DNA of 64,000 nt from Macrostomum hystrix. Its lineage: Eukaryota > Platyhelminthes > Macrostomidae. Every line of letters starts with the position of its first letter. Position 1 is the first letter of the stretch. The notes under the pieces were generated by a model. The model saw only the letters and a program-made list of their open reading frames with translations, was not told where the DNA came from and did not search any database. Of this stretch, positions 1-11,294 are shown piece by piece. The translations under genes were made by a program, and so were the position numbers. Location of the stretch: contig CATNEN010000003.1 in the NCBI GenBank assembly GCA_950097015.1, positions 8,723,501 to 8,787,500 of the forward strand, given 5' to 3'.

Positions 1-1690
1 CTAATTCCTTAATTGTCTATTCCCAAACAGTCTAATTCCTTAATTGTCTATTCTCAAACTGTCTAAACCCTAAATTGTCTATTCCCAAACAGTCTAATTC
101 CTTAATTGTCTATTCCCAAACAGTCTAATTCCTTAATTGTCTATTCTCAAACTGTCTAAACCCTAAATTGTCTATTCCCAAACAGTCTAATTCCTTAATT
201 GTCTATTCCCAAACAGTCTAATTCCTTAATAGTCTATTCTCAAACAGTCTAATTCCTTAATTGTCTATTCCCAAACAGTCTAATTCCTTAATTGTCTATT
301 CCCAAACAGTCTAATTCCTTAATTGTCTATTCCCAAACAGTCTAATTCCTTAATTGTCTATTCTCAAACTGTCTAAACCCTAAATTGTCTATTCCCAAAC
401 AGTCTAATTCCTTAATTGTCTATTCCCAAACAGTCTAATTCCTTAATAGTCTATTCTCAAACAGTCAAATTCCTTAATTGTCTATTCTCAAACTGTCTAA
501 ACCCTAAATAGTCTATTCCCAAACAGTCTAATTCCTTAATAGTCTATTCTCAAACAGTCTAATCTCTAAATAGTCTATTCCCAAACAGTCTAATTCCTTA
601 ATTGTCTATTCCCAAACAGTCTAATTCCTTAATTGTCTATTCCCAAACAGTCTAATTCCTTAATTGTCTATTCCCAAACAGTCTAATCTCTAAATAGTCT
701 ATTCCCAAACAGTCTAATTCCTTAATTGTCTATTCCCAAACAGTCTAATTCCTTAATTGTCTATTCCCAAACAGTCTAATTCCTTAATTGTCTATTCTCA
801 AACAGTCTAATCTCTAAATAGTCTATTCCCAAACAGTCTAATTCCTTAATTGTCTATTCCCAAACAGTCTAATTCCTTAATTGTCTATTCCCAAACAGTC
901 TAATTCCTTAATTGTCTATTCCCAAACAGTCTAATTCCTTAATTGTCTATTCCCAAACAGTCTAATTCCTTAATTGTCTATTCCCAAACAGTCTAATTCC
1001 TTAATAGTCTATTCCCCACAACAGTCTAATCTCTAAATAGTCTATTCCCAAACAGTCTAATTCCTTAATTGTCTATTCCCCACAACAGTCTAATCTCTAA
1101 ATAGTCTATTCCCAAACAGTCTAATTCCTTAATAGTCTATTCCCCACAACAGTCTAATCTCTAAATAGTCTATTCCCAAACAGTCTAATTCCTTAATTGT
1201 CTATTCCCAAACAGTCTAATTCCTTAATTGTCTATTCCCAAACAGTCTAATTCCTTAATAGTCTATTCTCAAACAGTCTAATCTCTAAATAGTCTATTCC
1301 CAAACAGTCTAATTCCTTAATTGTCTATTCCCAAACAGTCTAATTCCTTAATTTTCTATTCCCAAACAGTCTAATTCCTTAATAGTCTATTCTCAAACAG
1401 TCTAATTCCTTAATTGTCTATTCCCAAACAGTCAAATTCCTTAATTGTCTATTCCCAAACAGTCTAATTCCTTAATAGTCTATTCTCAAACAGTCTAAAC
1501 CCTAAATTGTCTATTCCCAAACAGTCTAATTCCTTAATTGTCTATTCTCAAACAGTCTAAACCCTAAATTGTCTATTCCCAAACAGTCTAATTCCTTAAT
1601 AGTCTATTCCCAAACAGTCTAATTCCTTAATTGTCTATTCTCAAACAGTCTAAACCCTAAATTGTCTATTCCCACAAGTCTAATCCCTAA
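1..1690. repeat. 31-bp minisatellite array
   Basis: Head-to-tail repeats of about 31 bp, each made of a half containing cagtctaattccttaatt and a half containing gtctattcccaaa. Variants (ctaaaccctaaat, ctctaaatag, tattccccacaac) are interspersed in runs, so several unit types are mixed. The array begins at or before the window edge. No gene is visible inside it. Confidence 0.95.
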
Positions 1691-3365
1691 ACAGTCAATT
1701 CCCACAACTGTCTAATCCCTAAATAATGAATTCCCACAACTGTCTAATCCCTAAATAGCCAATTCCCAGAACAGTCTAATCACAAAATAATGAATTCCCA
1801 GAACAGTATAATCCCTAAATAGTGAATTCCCAGAACAATCTAATCCCTAAATAGTTAATTCCCACGACAGTCTACTCCCTAAATAGTCTAATCCCTAATT
1901 TGTCGATTCCCAAACAGTTTAATCCCTAAATAGTTTATTTCCATAACTGTCTAATCCCTAAATAGTCGATTCCCCTAAATTGTCTAATACCTACGCAGTC
2001 TATTCCCACGACATCCTAAATAATCAATTCCCCTTAACTAAATAGTGAATTCACAGAACAATCAAATCCCTAAACAGTCGATTCCCAGAAGAGTCAAATC
2101 CCTAAACAGTCAATTCCCAGAACAATCAAATCCCTAAACAGTCAATTCCCAGAAGAGTCAAATCCCTAAACAGTCAATTCCCAGAACAGTCTAATCCATG
2201 GACGGTCAATTCCCAGAACAGTCTGATCCCTAAACAGTCGATTCCCAGAACAGTCTAATCCCTAAACAATCAAATCCCTAAACAGTCAATTCCCAGAAGA
2301 GTCAAATCCCTAAACAGTCAATTCCCAGAAGAGTCAAATCCCTAAACAGTCAATTCCCAGAAGAGTCAAATCCCTAAACAGTCAATTCCCAGAAGAGTCA
2401 AATCCCTAAACAGTCAATTCCCAGAAGAGTCAAATCCCTAAACAGTCAATTCCCAGAAGAGTCAAATCCCTAAACAGTCAATTCCCAGAACAGTCTAATC
2501 CATGGACGGTCAATTCCCAGAACAGTCTGATCCCTAAACAGTCGATTCCCAGAACAGTCTAATCCCTAAACAATCAAATCCCTAAACAGTCAATTCCCAG
2601 AACAATCAAATCCCTAAACAGTCAATTCCCAGAACAGTCTAATCCATGGACAGTCAATTCCCAGAACAGTCTAATCCCTAAACAATCAAATCCCTAAACA
2701 GTCAATTCCCAGAACAATCAAATCCCTAAACAGTCAATTCCCAGAACAGTCTAATCCATGGACAGTCAATTCCCAGAACAGTCTGATCCCTAAACAATCA
2801 AATCCCTAAACAGTCAATTCCCAGAACAATCAAATCCCTAAACAGTCAATTCCCAGAACAATCAAATCCCTAAACAGTCAATTCCCAGAACAATCAAATC
2901 CCTAAACAGTCAATTCCCAGAACAGTCTAATCCATGGACAGTCAATTCCCAGAACAGTCTGATCCCTAAACAATCAAATAACTAAACAGTCAATTCCCAG
3001 AAGAATCAAATCCCTAAACAGTCAATTCCCACAACAGTCTAATTCCTAAACAGTGAATTCCCAGAACAGTCTGATCCCTAAACAATCAAATCCCTAAACA
3101 ATCAAATCCCTAAACAATCAAATCCCTAAACAGTCAATTCCCAGAACAATCAAATCCATGGACAGTCAATTCCCACAACAGTCTAATCCATGGACAGTCA
3201 ATTCCCAGAACAGTCTAATTTCTAAACAATCAAATCCCTAAACAGTCAATTCCCAGAACAATCAAATCCCTAAACAGTCAATTCCCACAACAGTCTAATT
3301 CCTAAACAGTCAATTCCCACAACAGTCTAATTCCTAAACAGTGAATTCCCAGAACAGTCTAATCC
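1691..3365. repeat. 32-bp minisatellite, related to the preceding array
   Basis: From about 1690 the array changes into degenerate units (1690-2040) and then a regular unit of about 32 bp built from cagtcaattcccagaac and aatcaaatccctaaa. It shares the cagtc and attccca words with the 31-bp array, so both are probably branches of one family. Units containing tccatggacagtc recur and the last of these supplies the ATG of the next open frame. Confidence 0.92.
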
Positions 3366-3962
3366 ATGGACAGTCTAATTTTCGATCAGTCCAACCCAAA
3401 GGTAGCGATCCCTTGCATATTCCAGGCGGACTCCAAAGCACTAATTCAGATTTCGCCATTAGCTACTTCAGCACCAGCTGAGCTGAAGTCTGTTCAGTTT
3501 AGCCCAGATGAGCAGCTAAGACAGCAACCAACTCTATCTTCCTCGCCGGCCTACAGTCGGATAGCCAGCAGTCCTAGTAGTCGCCAATCTTCGCTGCCGT
3601 CATCGCCCTACGCCGATAGACGTTCGCTTTTTGACGCCGAGTTTGTTGACAATCTGGACACTGTCTCGCCTACGGGTAGCGGTCGCCGACGTCAGACATT
3701 GTGCATTAGCGAAATTCATCGCCTATTGCTGCGTCTGCCGCCAATCGATGAAAACTCGCCGCTTGTTTTAAGATCAAGGCGTAGGTTTGCAACCAGTGCA
3801 GCTGCCGCAGCGGCTGCTAAGGATTGCCCGTTGCCATCGCAACCAACAGCCAATCAGCGACGTTTAAGCTTGCCCAGCCTGCCACTATTGGATAGCGTCA
3901 GAGAATTACCAGAGACTATTGGCACTGGCTCCGATGCTGCAGATGTAAATAGACGAAACTGA
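3366..3962 (+). CDS. Hypothetical Ser/Pro-rich protein, probably a terminal exon
   Basis: An open frame of 198 codons ending in TGA, not recognised. It is rich in Ser, Pro, Leu and Arg, with SSP-type clusters around residues 55-85, a run of eight Ala near residue 145 and no obvious folded domain. The base composition changes sharply from the satellite at 3366, and third positions look coding-like. The ATG at 3366 lies in the last satellite unit (ccatggacagtc), so the true start may instead be a splice acceptor such as the cag at about 3389. An AATAAA lies in the downstream region near 4061. It could be the last exon of a gene whose earlier exons lie left of the window. Function unknown. Confidence 0.45.
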   Translation: MDSLIFDQSNPKVAIPCIFQADSKALIQISPLATSAPAELKSVQFSPDEQLRQQPTLSSSPAYSRIASSPSSRQSSLPSSPYADRRSLFDAEFVDNLDTVSPTGSGRRRQTLCISEIHRLLLRLPPIDENSPLVLRSRRRFATSAAAAAAAKDCPLPSQPTANQRRLSLPSLPLLDSVRELPETIGTGSDAADVNRRN

Positions 3963-4636
3963 CCTGGTGTGTACGCTCGTAGCCTGTTGTTAGTGGATTC
4001 ACCATGTGCAATCTAATTTCACATTAAATTCAAATCGAATTTTGAGCAGAATTTTATTTTAAATAAATTCTAACAGCTTTTCTATCCATACTAAAAAGTG
4101 ACTGCTTGAATTCGTCTTTATCGTTAAAAATAATGTTTATTAAGTCAGTACCTTAAATCAGTAGTTCGCTTATTAAGTTATTATTTTTTTGTTATACATT
4201 TGAAAGCTTTTTTAGAACACTTTGGTGTTATTCTGTGAAACTAGTAAACTACTAGTTTGCAGCTTAGAGATTGTCAAGTCATTGTTTGACTTATTGTTTT
4301 ACTAAAATACTCTTTATAACGTGTTGACTGTAGTGTTGTTTACACTATTTTTATAGCTTAGTTAAACAACAACGACATCGTGGCTTCAGATTTACTTATC
4401 TTTAGAGCTTGTGCAATTTTTACGCTGCCGATTTTTTTCTTATTTTTTGTAAAATATATTCAGCGGCTGAAAACTTAGTATTTATTCCGAGAAATTTCCT
4501 TGCCAGACTTTTTTTGAGGTACAGAACACTGATGTTTGATCTGATATTTTTGGCCAGTTTTTATGGCTAACAGAAAATCCGTTTTTCAAGTTTTTCTGAT
4601 CAACTCTTATTCCCAGTGCAAGTTGCCATACGGCCT
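3963..4636. other. AT-rich 3' flank without a recognised gene
   Basis: AT-rich sequence after the hypothetical exon. It holds an AATAAA near 4061 that would suit polyadenylation of the upstream exon. No open frame of note and no recognised repeat. Confidence 0.6.
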
Positions 4637-5178
4637 CAGTTTTAACTCTACCGACTAACCCTCTTACCCTAATTTACACTAGCTGCCGACCAACCCCTTA
4701 CCCTAATGTACACCAGCTGCCGACCATCTCTCTTACCCTAATGTACACCAGCTGCCGATCAACCCCTTACCCTAATGTACACCAGCTGCCGAACAACCCC
4801 TTACCCTAATGTACACCAGCTGCCGATCAACCCCTTACCCTAATGTACACCAGCTGCCGATCAACCCCTTACCCTAATGTACACCAGCTGCCGAACAACC
4901 CCTTACCCTAATGTACACCAGCTGCCGACCATCTCTCTTACCCTAATGTACACCAGCTGCCGATCAACCCCTTACCCTAATGTACACCAGCTGCCGACCA
5001 ACCCCTTACCCTAATGTACACCAGTTGCCGACCATCTCTCTTACCCTAATGTACACCAGCTGCCGAACAACCCCTTACCCTAATGTACACCAGCTGCCGA
5101 CCATCCCTCTTACCCTAATGTACACCAGCTGCCGACCATCCCTCTTACCCTAATGTACACCAGCTGCCGACCAACCCG
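4637..5178. repeat. 34/35-bp minisatellite
   Basis: About 15 tandem units of the form gtacaccagctgccgatcaa followed by ccccttaccctaat (34 bp); a 35-bp variant carries ccatctctcttaccctaat. Every unit has a CAGCTG palindrome. Units are nearly identical, suggesting recent amplification. Confidence 0.95.
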
Positions 5179-5745
5179 ACCAAGTAAAAATACAAAGTAA
5201 CTGCTATTTTTTGTTTTGTTCATAAAAAAGGATCTGTTAGGCTCTCTGGATGCAGGAAAGAGTTTTCTGCTATCCTCATTAATAATCTATGTTGTCATTG
5301 TGCATTATTTTGTTGGTTTTGGTTATTCCCTGATATAAAATCTTCAGTATTTTATTTAGTTTGTCTAATCCTGCTCTTGAACTTTTTATTTATTTTATTC
5401 ACTTAATATTTCATTTACTGTAAATGATTTAAGGCCACAAAAAAATTGTTTCTCTGACATTTAAGGTCATAATCTGTGTACATTAGCATTCTGCCTGCCT
5501 ACATGTTGTCTTTTAGTGCTGTGTTTGGCCATCGATCTTTTGATTCGATTATATTTTTACATCCTTATTTTCTGTATAAGTTTATATTATCTGCATGTAT
5601 CTTATTGGCATTCATCGATTTTTTTTCAATTCGCTTGAAAATATATAGTCATGTGCTGATTAGGATCTGCCACCTGTCTTGTGATGTCGTAATATGCATT
5701 CGTATTTATGTTGTAAGTAACAGAATCTGGTCAGTGGATTATTAT
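5179..5745. other. AT-rich spacer
   Basis: AT-rich sequence between two tandem arrays. It contains no coding frame with convincing composition; the only long open stretch (about 106 codons from 5476) is Ile/Tyr/Phe-rich, lacks an ATG at its start and looks fortuitous. Confidence 0.6.
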
Positions 5746-6800
5746 GATCAGTGGATTAGTATGATGACTAGATTTTTAGGATCAGTGGGTTATTAGGATC
5801 ATTGGGTAATTATGATCAGTGGGTTATTAGGATCATTGGGTAATTATGATCAGTGGGTTATTAGGATGAGTGGATTATTAGAATAAGTAGATTATTAGGA
5901 TCAGTATATTATTAGGATCAGTGGATTATTAGGATTAGTGGATTATTAGGCTAAGTGGATTATTAGAATAAGTAGATTATTAGGATCAGTATATTATTAG
6001 GATCAGTGGATTATTAGGATTAGTGGATTATTAGGATTAGTGGATTATTAGGATCAGTGGATTATTAGGATCAGTATATTATTAGGATCAGTGGATTATT
6101 AGGATTAGTGGATTATTAGGATTAGTGGATTATTAGGATCAGTGTATTATTAGGATGAGTAGATTATTAGGATCAGTGGATTATTAGGATTAGTGGATTA
6201 TTAGGATTAGTGGATTATTAGAATAAGTAGATTATTAGGATCAGTATATTATTAGGATCAGTGGATTATTAGGATTAGTGGATTATTAGGATGAGTGGAT
6301 TATTAGGATCAGTGAATTATTAGGATTAGTGGATTATTAGGATTAGTGAATTATTAGGATGAGTGGATTATTAGGATCAGTGGATTATTAGGATTAGTGG
6401 ATTATTAAGATCAGTGGATTATTAGGATGAGTAGATTATTAGGATCAGTGGATTATTAGGATCAGTGCATTATTAGGATCAGTAGATTCTTAGGATCAGT
6501 AGATTATTAGGATCAGTAGATTATTAAGATCAGTGCATTATTAGGATCAGTGGATTATAAGGATCAGTGCATTATTAGGATCAGTAGATTCTTAGGATCA
6601 GTAGATTATTAGGATCAGTAGATTATTAAGATCAGTGGATTATTAGGATCAGTAGATTCTTAGGATCAGTAGATTATTAGGATCAGTAGATTATTAAGAT
6701 CAGTGGATTATTATGATCAGGGGATTAATAGGATTAGTGGATTATTCGGATCAGTGGATTATTAGGATCAGTGGATTATTAGGATTAGTGGATTATTAGG
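5746..6800. repeat. 17-bp minisatellite
   Basis: About 60 tandem units of 17 bp with consensus aggatcagtggattatt and variants aggattagtgg, aggatgagtgg and agaataagtag. The array ends about 100 bp before the p23 start codon, so it occupies the immediate 5' flank of that gene. Confidence 0.95.
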
Positions 6801-6901
6801 ATAAATATCAATACATTTGAGAGCAGCAATAAACTAAGTCACGTACACCAACGCATTTTCAGCGAAGCATTTCAATTCTAATCCCCTATTCGACTCCAAT
6901 A

Positions 6902-7528
6902 ATGTCCTCGATATCCGGTGACTCACCAGCGCCAGTTAAATGGGCCCAGCGCAAGGACAAACTGTACCTGACCATCTGTCTGGAGGATGTGCAGAACAAA
7001 CAAATGGATTTAACTAGCAATCGTCTGACATTCAACGGCATTGGCGGCACCGATAAAAAGCCGCATTCTGTCACCATCGATTTCTACGCCGAGGTGAATC
7101 CAGACGACAGTCTCCAGATGGCCAACGATCGCGAGATTGTCATGAGCATTCGCAAGAAAGAATCCGGCCCCTATTGGCCCAGACTAACTGCCGACACTAT
7201 CAAACGGCATTGGTTGAAGACCGATTTTAATCGTTGGGTGGACGAAGACGAGGGTCCCGCTGAAAGTGACGGCTTCGGAGGCGGTTTCGGCGGAGACGAC
7301 GATCGATTCGAATCGATGATGTCCCAGATGGGTAGCGGCTTCGGCGGAGGCGGCGGCGGCGGGATGGACTTCATGAAAGACGGCGACGAAGAGGACTACG
7401 GAGATGACGCAGATCTTGAGGACTTCGACGATCAGGCAGCTGAGGACGGAACGAAGGGCGGCGATGAGGGAACGAACGGAGAAGAAAAAGGAGAAGAAGG
7501 GGCAGAGAAGGCGCCGGCCTCGGAGTGA
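6902..7528 (+). CDS. PTGES3: p23 co-chaperone (CS-domain protein)
   Basis: A single 208-codon frame. Residues about 8-105 form a CS (CHORD-SGT1/p23) domain beginning APVKWAQRKDKLYLTI and running to the family signature GPYWPRL and LKTDFNRW near residues 90-113. In the p23 family this domain binds the ATP-bound Hsp90 dimer in the cytosol and stabilises client complexes. The tail is a Gly-rich stretch (residues about 120-155) followed by a strongly acidic Asp/Glu/Gly end, as in animal p23, but about 45 residues longer than the usual 160. The ATG at 6902 fits the known N-terminus of the family. A ttttcag at about 6858-6864 upstream could be a splice or trans-splice acceptor for the 5' leader. 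No intron is needed. Confidence 0.93.
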   Translation: MSSISGDSPAPVKWAQRKDKLYLTICLEDVQNKQMDLTSNRLTFNGIGGTDKKPHSVTIDFYAEVNPDDSLQMANDREIVMSIRKKESGPYWPRLTADTIKRHWLKTDFNRWVDEDEGPAESDGFGGGFGGDDDRFESMMSQMGSGFGGGGGGGMDFMKDGDEEDYGDDADLEDFDDQAAEDGTKGGDEGTNGEEKGEEGAEKAPASE

Positions 7529-7671
7529 TAATCAATCATTCAATCAATCAGTTTTGAATAATTGGCTGCTAGGGAAGAATTTACTGGGGATTTGTTTGTT
7601 TTGCACTGAAATTATAATTTCTGAGTATACATTTCTGGTCTTAATCTGGCAAGCATGTTATTGATCTGTTG

Positions 7672-7935
7672 ATAATTTATGGGATCAGTAGATTGTTTAT
7701 TGGATAATTTGATCAATTGTAGAATAATTGAATCAATTATGGAATAATTTGATCAATTAAGGGATAATTTGATTAATTGTGTGATAATTAGATCAATTAT
7801 GGGATAATTAGATCAATTATGGGATAATTTGATTACTTATGAGATAAATAGAGATCAATTATGGGATCATTATATAAAATATGGGATCTTAAGATTAAAT
7901 TATGGGATTATCTGACCAATTGTAGTATAAATCTC
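7672..7935. repeat. Degenerate ~20-bp AT-rich tandem repeat
   Basis: Imperfect units around gggataatttgatcaattat repeat about a dozen times directly downstream of the p23 gene. It is much more degraded than the neighbouring arrays. Confidence 0.75.
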
Positions 7936-8575
7936 TTTCATATATAACATACCTTGTCTGGTCAGTTAATGTAGCATTATTATCATCCCTGTCAGCTTTG
8001 TGAAGTTGCAAGTGAACACTTTCCCTGTTAGCTCCTCTGTTTACAGCACCGGTGGGTTAAAAGTCACTATTCAGCGAGCAAAGTGCAACATGTTTTTAGT
8101 TTTTTTAACTCGAACCTTTAACTTCATATAAAATGGTTTATTTAAGTTCTATAATATTCCAGCATGAAAGTGAATGATTTAATAAATTCACTAATTGTTT
8201 CTATGGCAACGATTGTTTTGCATTTGTTGTGCTTGTTAGTAACTATCTTGTCACCGCAACTACCCAACAAACAGGTCCTATTCCGAACTGTAATACCAAT
8301 TTAAAACTTGAATTAAAACGCTCTAGCAGCTTCTTGTCTACTTAGAAATCTACTACTGGCAGTGTTTTGTATCGCTTTTTAAAAATACCCGTTTAATACG
8401 ATACCGTTTCAAAATAAACAAGTGCAAAAAACTTCACATTGCTTCTGCTTTGTGCGTAACAGTTTATAAGCTTTAATTTCGTGTTTTTTCATAATTTTAT
8501 TCATTCACGCTTCAGAAATATTTTTTTCTAGTTTATTATCATCATAATAATACAGACTAAAAATTACATTTTCTA
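7936..8575. other. Spacer without recognised gene
   Basis: AT-rich unique sequence between two tandem arrays. I see no coding frame, RNA gene or known repeat in it. Confidence 0.55.
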
Positions 8576-9350
8576 GTCTCCAGATAGACACCAGTCTAGA
8601 ACTCATGAGATTCCAGTCTAGAACTCATGAGATTCCAGTCTATATCTAATGAGATTCCAGTCTAGATCTAATGAGTTTCCAGTCTAGATCTAATGAGATT
8701 CCAGTCTAGATCTAATGAGATTCCAGTCTAGATCTAATGAGATTCCAGTCTAGATCTAATGAGATTCCAGTCTATATCTAATGAGATTCCAGTCTATATC
8801 TAATGAGATTCCAGTCTATATCTAATGAGATTCCAGTCTATATCTAATGAGATTCCAGTCTAGATCTAATGAGTTTCCAGTCTAGATCTAATGAGATTCC
8901 AGTCTAGATCTAATGAGATTCCAGTCTAGAACTAATGAGTTTCCAGTCTAGATCTAATGAGATTCCAGTCTAGAACTCATGAGATTCCAGTCTAGAACTC
9001 ATGAGATTCCAGTCTATATCTAATGAGATTCCAGTCTAGATCTAATGAGTTTCCAGTCTAGATCTAATGAGTTTCCAGTCTAGATCTAATGAGATTCCAG
9101 TCTAGAACTCATGAGATTCCAGTCTATATCTAATGAGATTGCAGTCTAGATCTAATGAGTTTCCAGTCTAGAACTCATGAGATTCCAGTCTATATCTAAT
9201 GAGATTCCAGTCTAGATCTAATGAGTTTCCAGTCTAGATCTAATGAGATTCCAGTCTAGATCTAATGAGATTCCAGTCTAGATCTAATGAGATTCCAGTC
9301 TAGATCTAATGAGTTTCCAGTCTAGATCTAATGAGATTCCACTCTATAAT
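8576..9350. repeat. 22-bp minisatellite
   Basis: About 34 tandem units of 22 bp, consensus gattccagtctagatctaat plus ga, with variants carrying tatatct, tagaactca or gtttcc. The array ends about 60 bp upstream of the POLR1D start codon. Confidence 0.95.
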
Positions 9351-9411
9351 TCAAAGGATTCAGATGAGAATTCAGATTTCAGTGCGCTAATGCATTGCAG
9401 CCTTAGTGACC

Positions 9412-10569
9412 ATGTCAGCAGGCGAAGAAGGCATCAGCGCTGACATCCTTGAGTCAGAAATGGCCGCAGTCAAAGCCGAGGAAACTGCGGGCAGCGCCGC
9501 CGGGGGAGGCGGATTGTTTGAAGAGGAGGCGCCAAAGGAATTGGAAATCATTCCTGTTCAGGTGAGATAGGACTTTGTGTGCCATTTATTAGCCACATTA
9601 GATAGATATAAATAAATTGCACCCAGTCTTTTTGGGCCAGATCTTTCGAATCTTCGGGTTGCTTCTGAAAGCTGCGTACAGCTTTTCAGTCCTTAGGTCG
9701 AGCCTACAAAAATGTGTACCTCATAAAATGCCGGTTTCCAGGGGCAGTGGCAGACGGGTTAACGCGTTTGCCTAAGTCCCTAACGCGTTCGCGCCAAGGT
9801 CCCTAAGTTCGATTCCGCGACGGGGCCACATTTATTTAGGGCGCAGCCGCGGATAGAAGGCTTGGAGGCTTGTCGTGTAATTTACGCCCTTTAGTACCAA
9901 CCTCCAAGGCACAGTGAGAGTGTACACTGCCTGACAAAGAGAAATTCTGGGCAGATGTACACACATGTGTGAGCGTATATCTGCGTACGGTATTCGTGTG
10001 CGTGTGTGGTCAGGAGCCGGTGAAATGGGCAGAATTGCCTCCTAATTGCTAGCTGCGGATCTAGTATCACCGAATGATGCGCCATTGCCTGCAGCCCTCC
10101 AGCAATCGCTGTTATTATTTTTCTGGTACCCATTTCTAAGCTTGCCGAGACTAGTAGACTTTACTAGCTTATCAGTAAAGCCACCCAGCAAGCATGCTCA
10201 CCTGTTTTTTAGGGCTCAACTCGCGAGTGCACTTTTATATTGCGCAACGAGGATCACACTCTGGGCAACGCGTTGCGTTCAACACTGATGCACCATCCTG
10301 GAGTTAGCTTCGCCGGCTACAGTGTGCCGCATCCGCTAACTAGGGAGATTCACCTGCGCATTGTTACGGTTAGCGACGACTGTTCGCCCAGTGATTGTCT
10401 GGCTGAGAGTTTGCAAGAATTGTCTAACAGTGCCGAACTGATTATGCGTCAATTCAACGCGGCACTGGACGAATATTCAGCTGGCGATGCACCGAACAGA
10501 GCTGAAGCTGCTGAAGCGGTTGCTAGCTATGGCATGCTGGATATAAAAGTGGAATTAAAACAAGAATGA
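9412..10569 (+). CDS. POLR1D: RNA polymerase I and III subunit RPAC2 (AC19)
   Basis: Two exons, 9412-9561 and 10213-10569, joined in phase 0 (CAG/gtgaga donor, ttttttag/GGC acceptor), giving about 168 residues. The junction restores the family block beginning GSTRECTFILRNEDHTLGNA, the alpha-like dimerisation motif shared with bacterial RpoA. Later residues contain VSFAGYSVPHP and a helix ending near LDEYSA, as in AC19. The protein heterodimerises with AC40 (RPAC1) and forms the assembly platform of nuclear RNA polymerases I and III. The first about 50 residues are acidic and Gly/Ala-rich and longer than in human (133 residues in total). The 651-bp intron carries a tRNA-derived SINE. An AATAAA follows at 10611. 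Confidence 0.93.
9739..10125 (+). mobile_element. tRNA-derived SINE (family 1), copy in the POLR1D intron
   Basis: One of eight copies in this window. It has a tRNA-like head (an A-box-like segment, then a B-box-like gttcgattccgcgacgg), a body with gcgcagccgcgg, aggcacagtgagagtgtaca, ctgcctgac and cacacatgtgtgagcg, and a tail ending cagccctccagcaatcgc and a TTATTATT-type stretch. In sense orientation to the gene. It carries a small duplication in the head (taacgcg and cctaa repeats). Confidence 0.85.
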
Positions 10570-10610
10570 ATCACACAATCTTAACACTGTTTATTATTTA
10601 TTTGGAATTA

Positions 10611-10616
10611 AATAAA
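10611..10616 (+). terminator. Polyadenylation signal AATAAA
   Basis: Canonical hexamer 42 bp after the POLR1D stop codon, in an AT-rich 3' flank. Confidence 0.6.
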
Positions 10617-11294
10617 CAAAAATAACTGAAAATAAATGTGTGTCCTTGCATTTCTTAAATTTTTATCGGTTTGAAGCTTTTTCAAAACTTGTTTGTTGTT
10701 TGTCTATTGCTTTTTTTAAAACAGCATTTAACTTAAATTGTTTCTCTTTGTATTTCAACTACAAAGGCCCATCACTTTAGAGCAAAGATTATAAATACCC
10801 AAGATGCGTCACTCAATGCAAAAATCTGGTTTTCGCTCTCATCACACACTTTATGCCATAGACATTGATAGCGCTATGCACCATTTCATGAATGAATGCT
10901 GCTATTTTTTATTGCCGGAATACTCATACGTGGTACTCGTACATTGCACAAATAGGTATAAGTTATCACCCATTTTTTTATTTATTTTGGCCGGGAACGG
11001 CTGAGGACTCGTTTATTGGCCGAGGCAAGAAACTATGTCCGAAGACGTTTTCGGCCATAGATAAGTCAAACAAGTGGGTGATAATGTATTTATTCCACTG
11101 TTGAAGCCAGATAATTGTCACCGGACCAGATAAATGTTTATCTGTCCCGGCCAGATAAATTTCAACGGCCAAATAAATAAATTTATCTGGTCTATGGGCC
11201 AATCCAACTGGGGAATAAATGAATTGAACTTCATAAATTTAAGTGAATTTATATCAAATTACGCATGTGCATAGGTTGTTGCTGGCGCTAGAAC

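Noticed and set aside
1-3365. Telomeric or subtelomeric repeat (ctaaaccctaaat words)
   Set aside because: The words are part of a 31-bp minisatellite; no run of CCCTAA units exists. The TTACCCTAAT of the 34-bp array is likewise isolated in each unit.
5476-5796. 106-codon plus-strand frame
   Set aside because: Does not begin with ATG, has Ile/Phe/Tyr-rich composition typical of AT-rich noncoding DNA, and runs into a tandem array.
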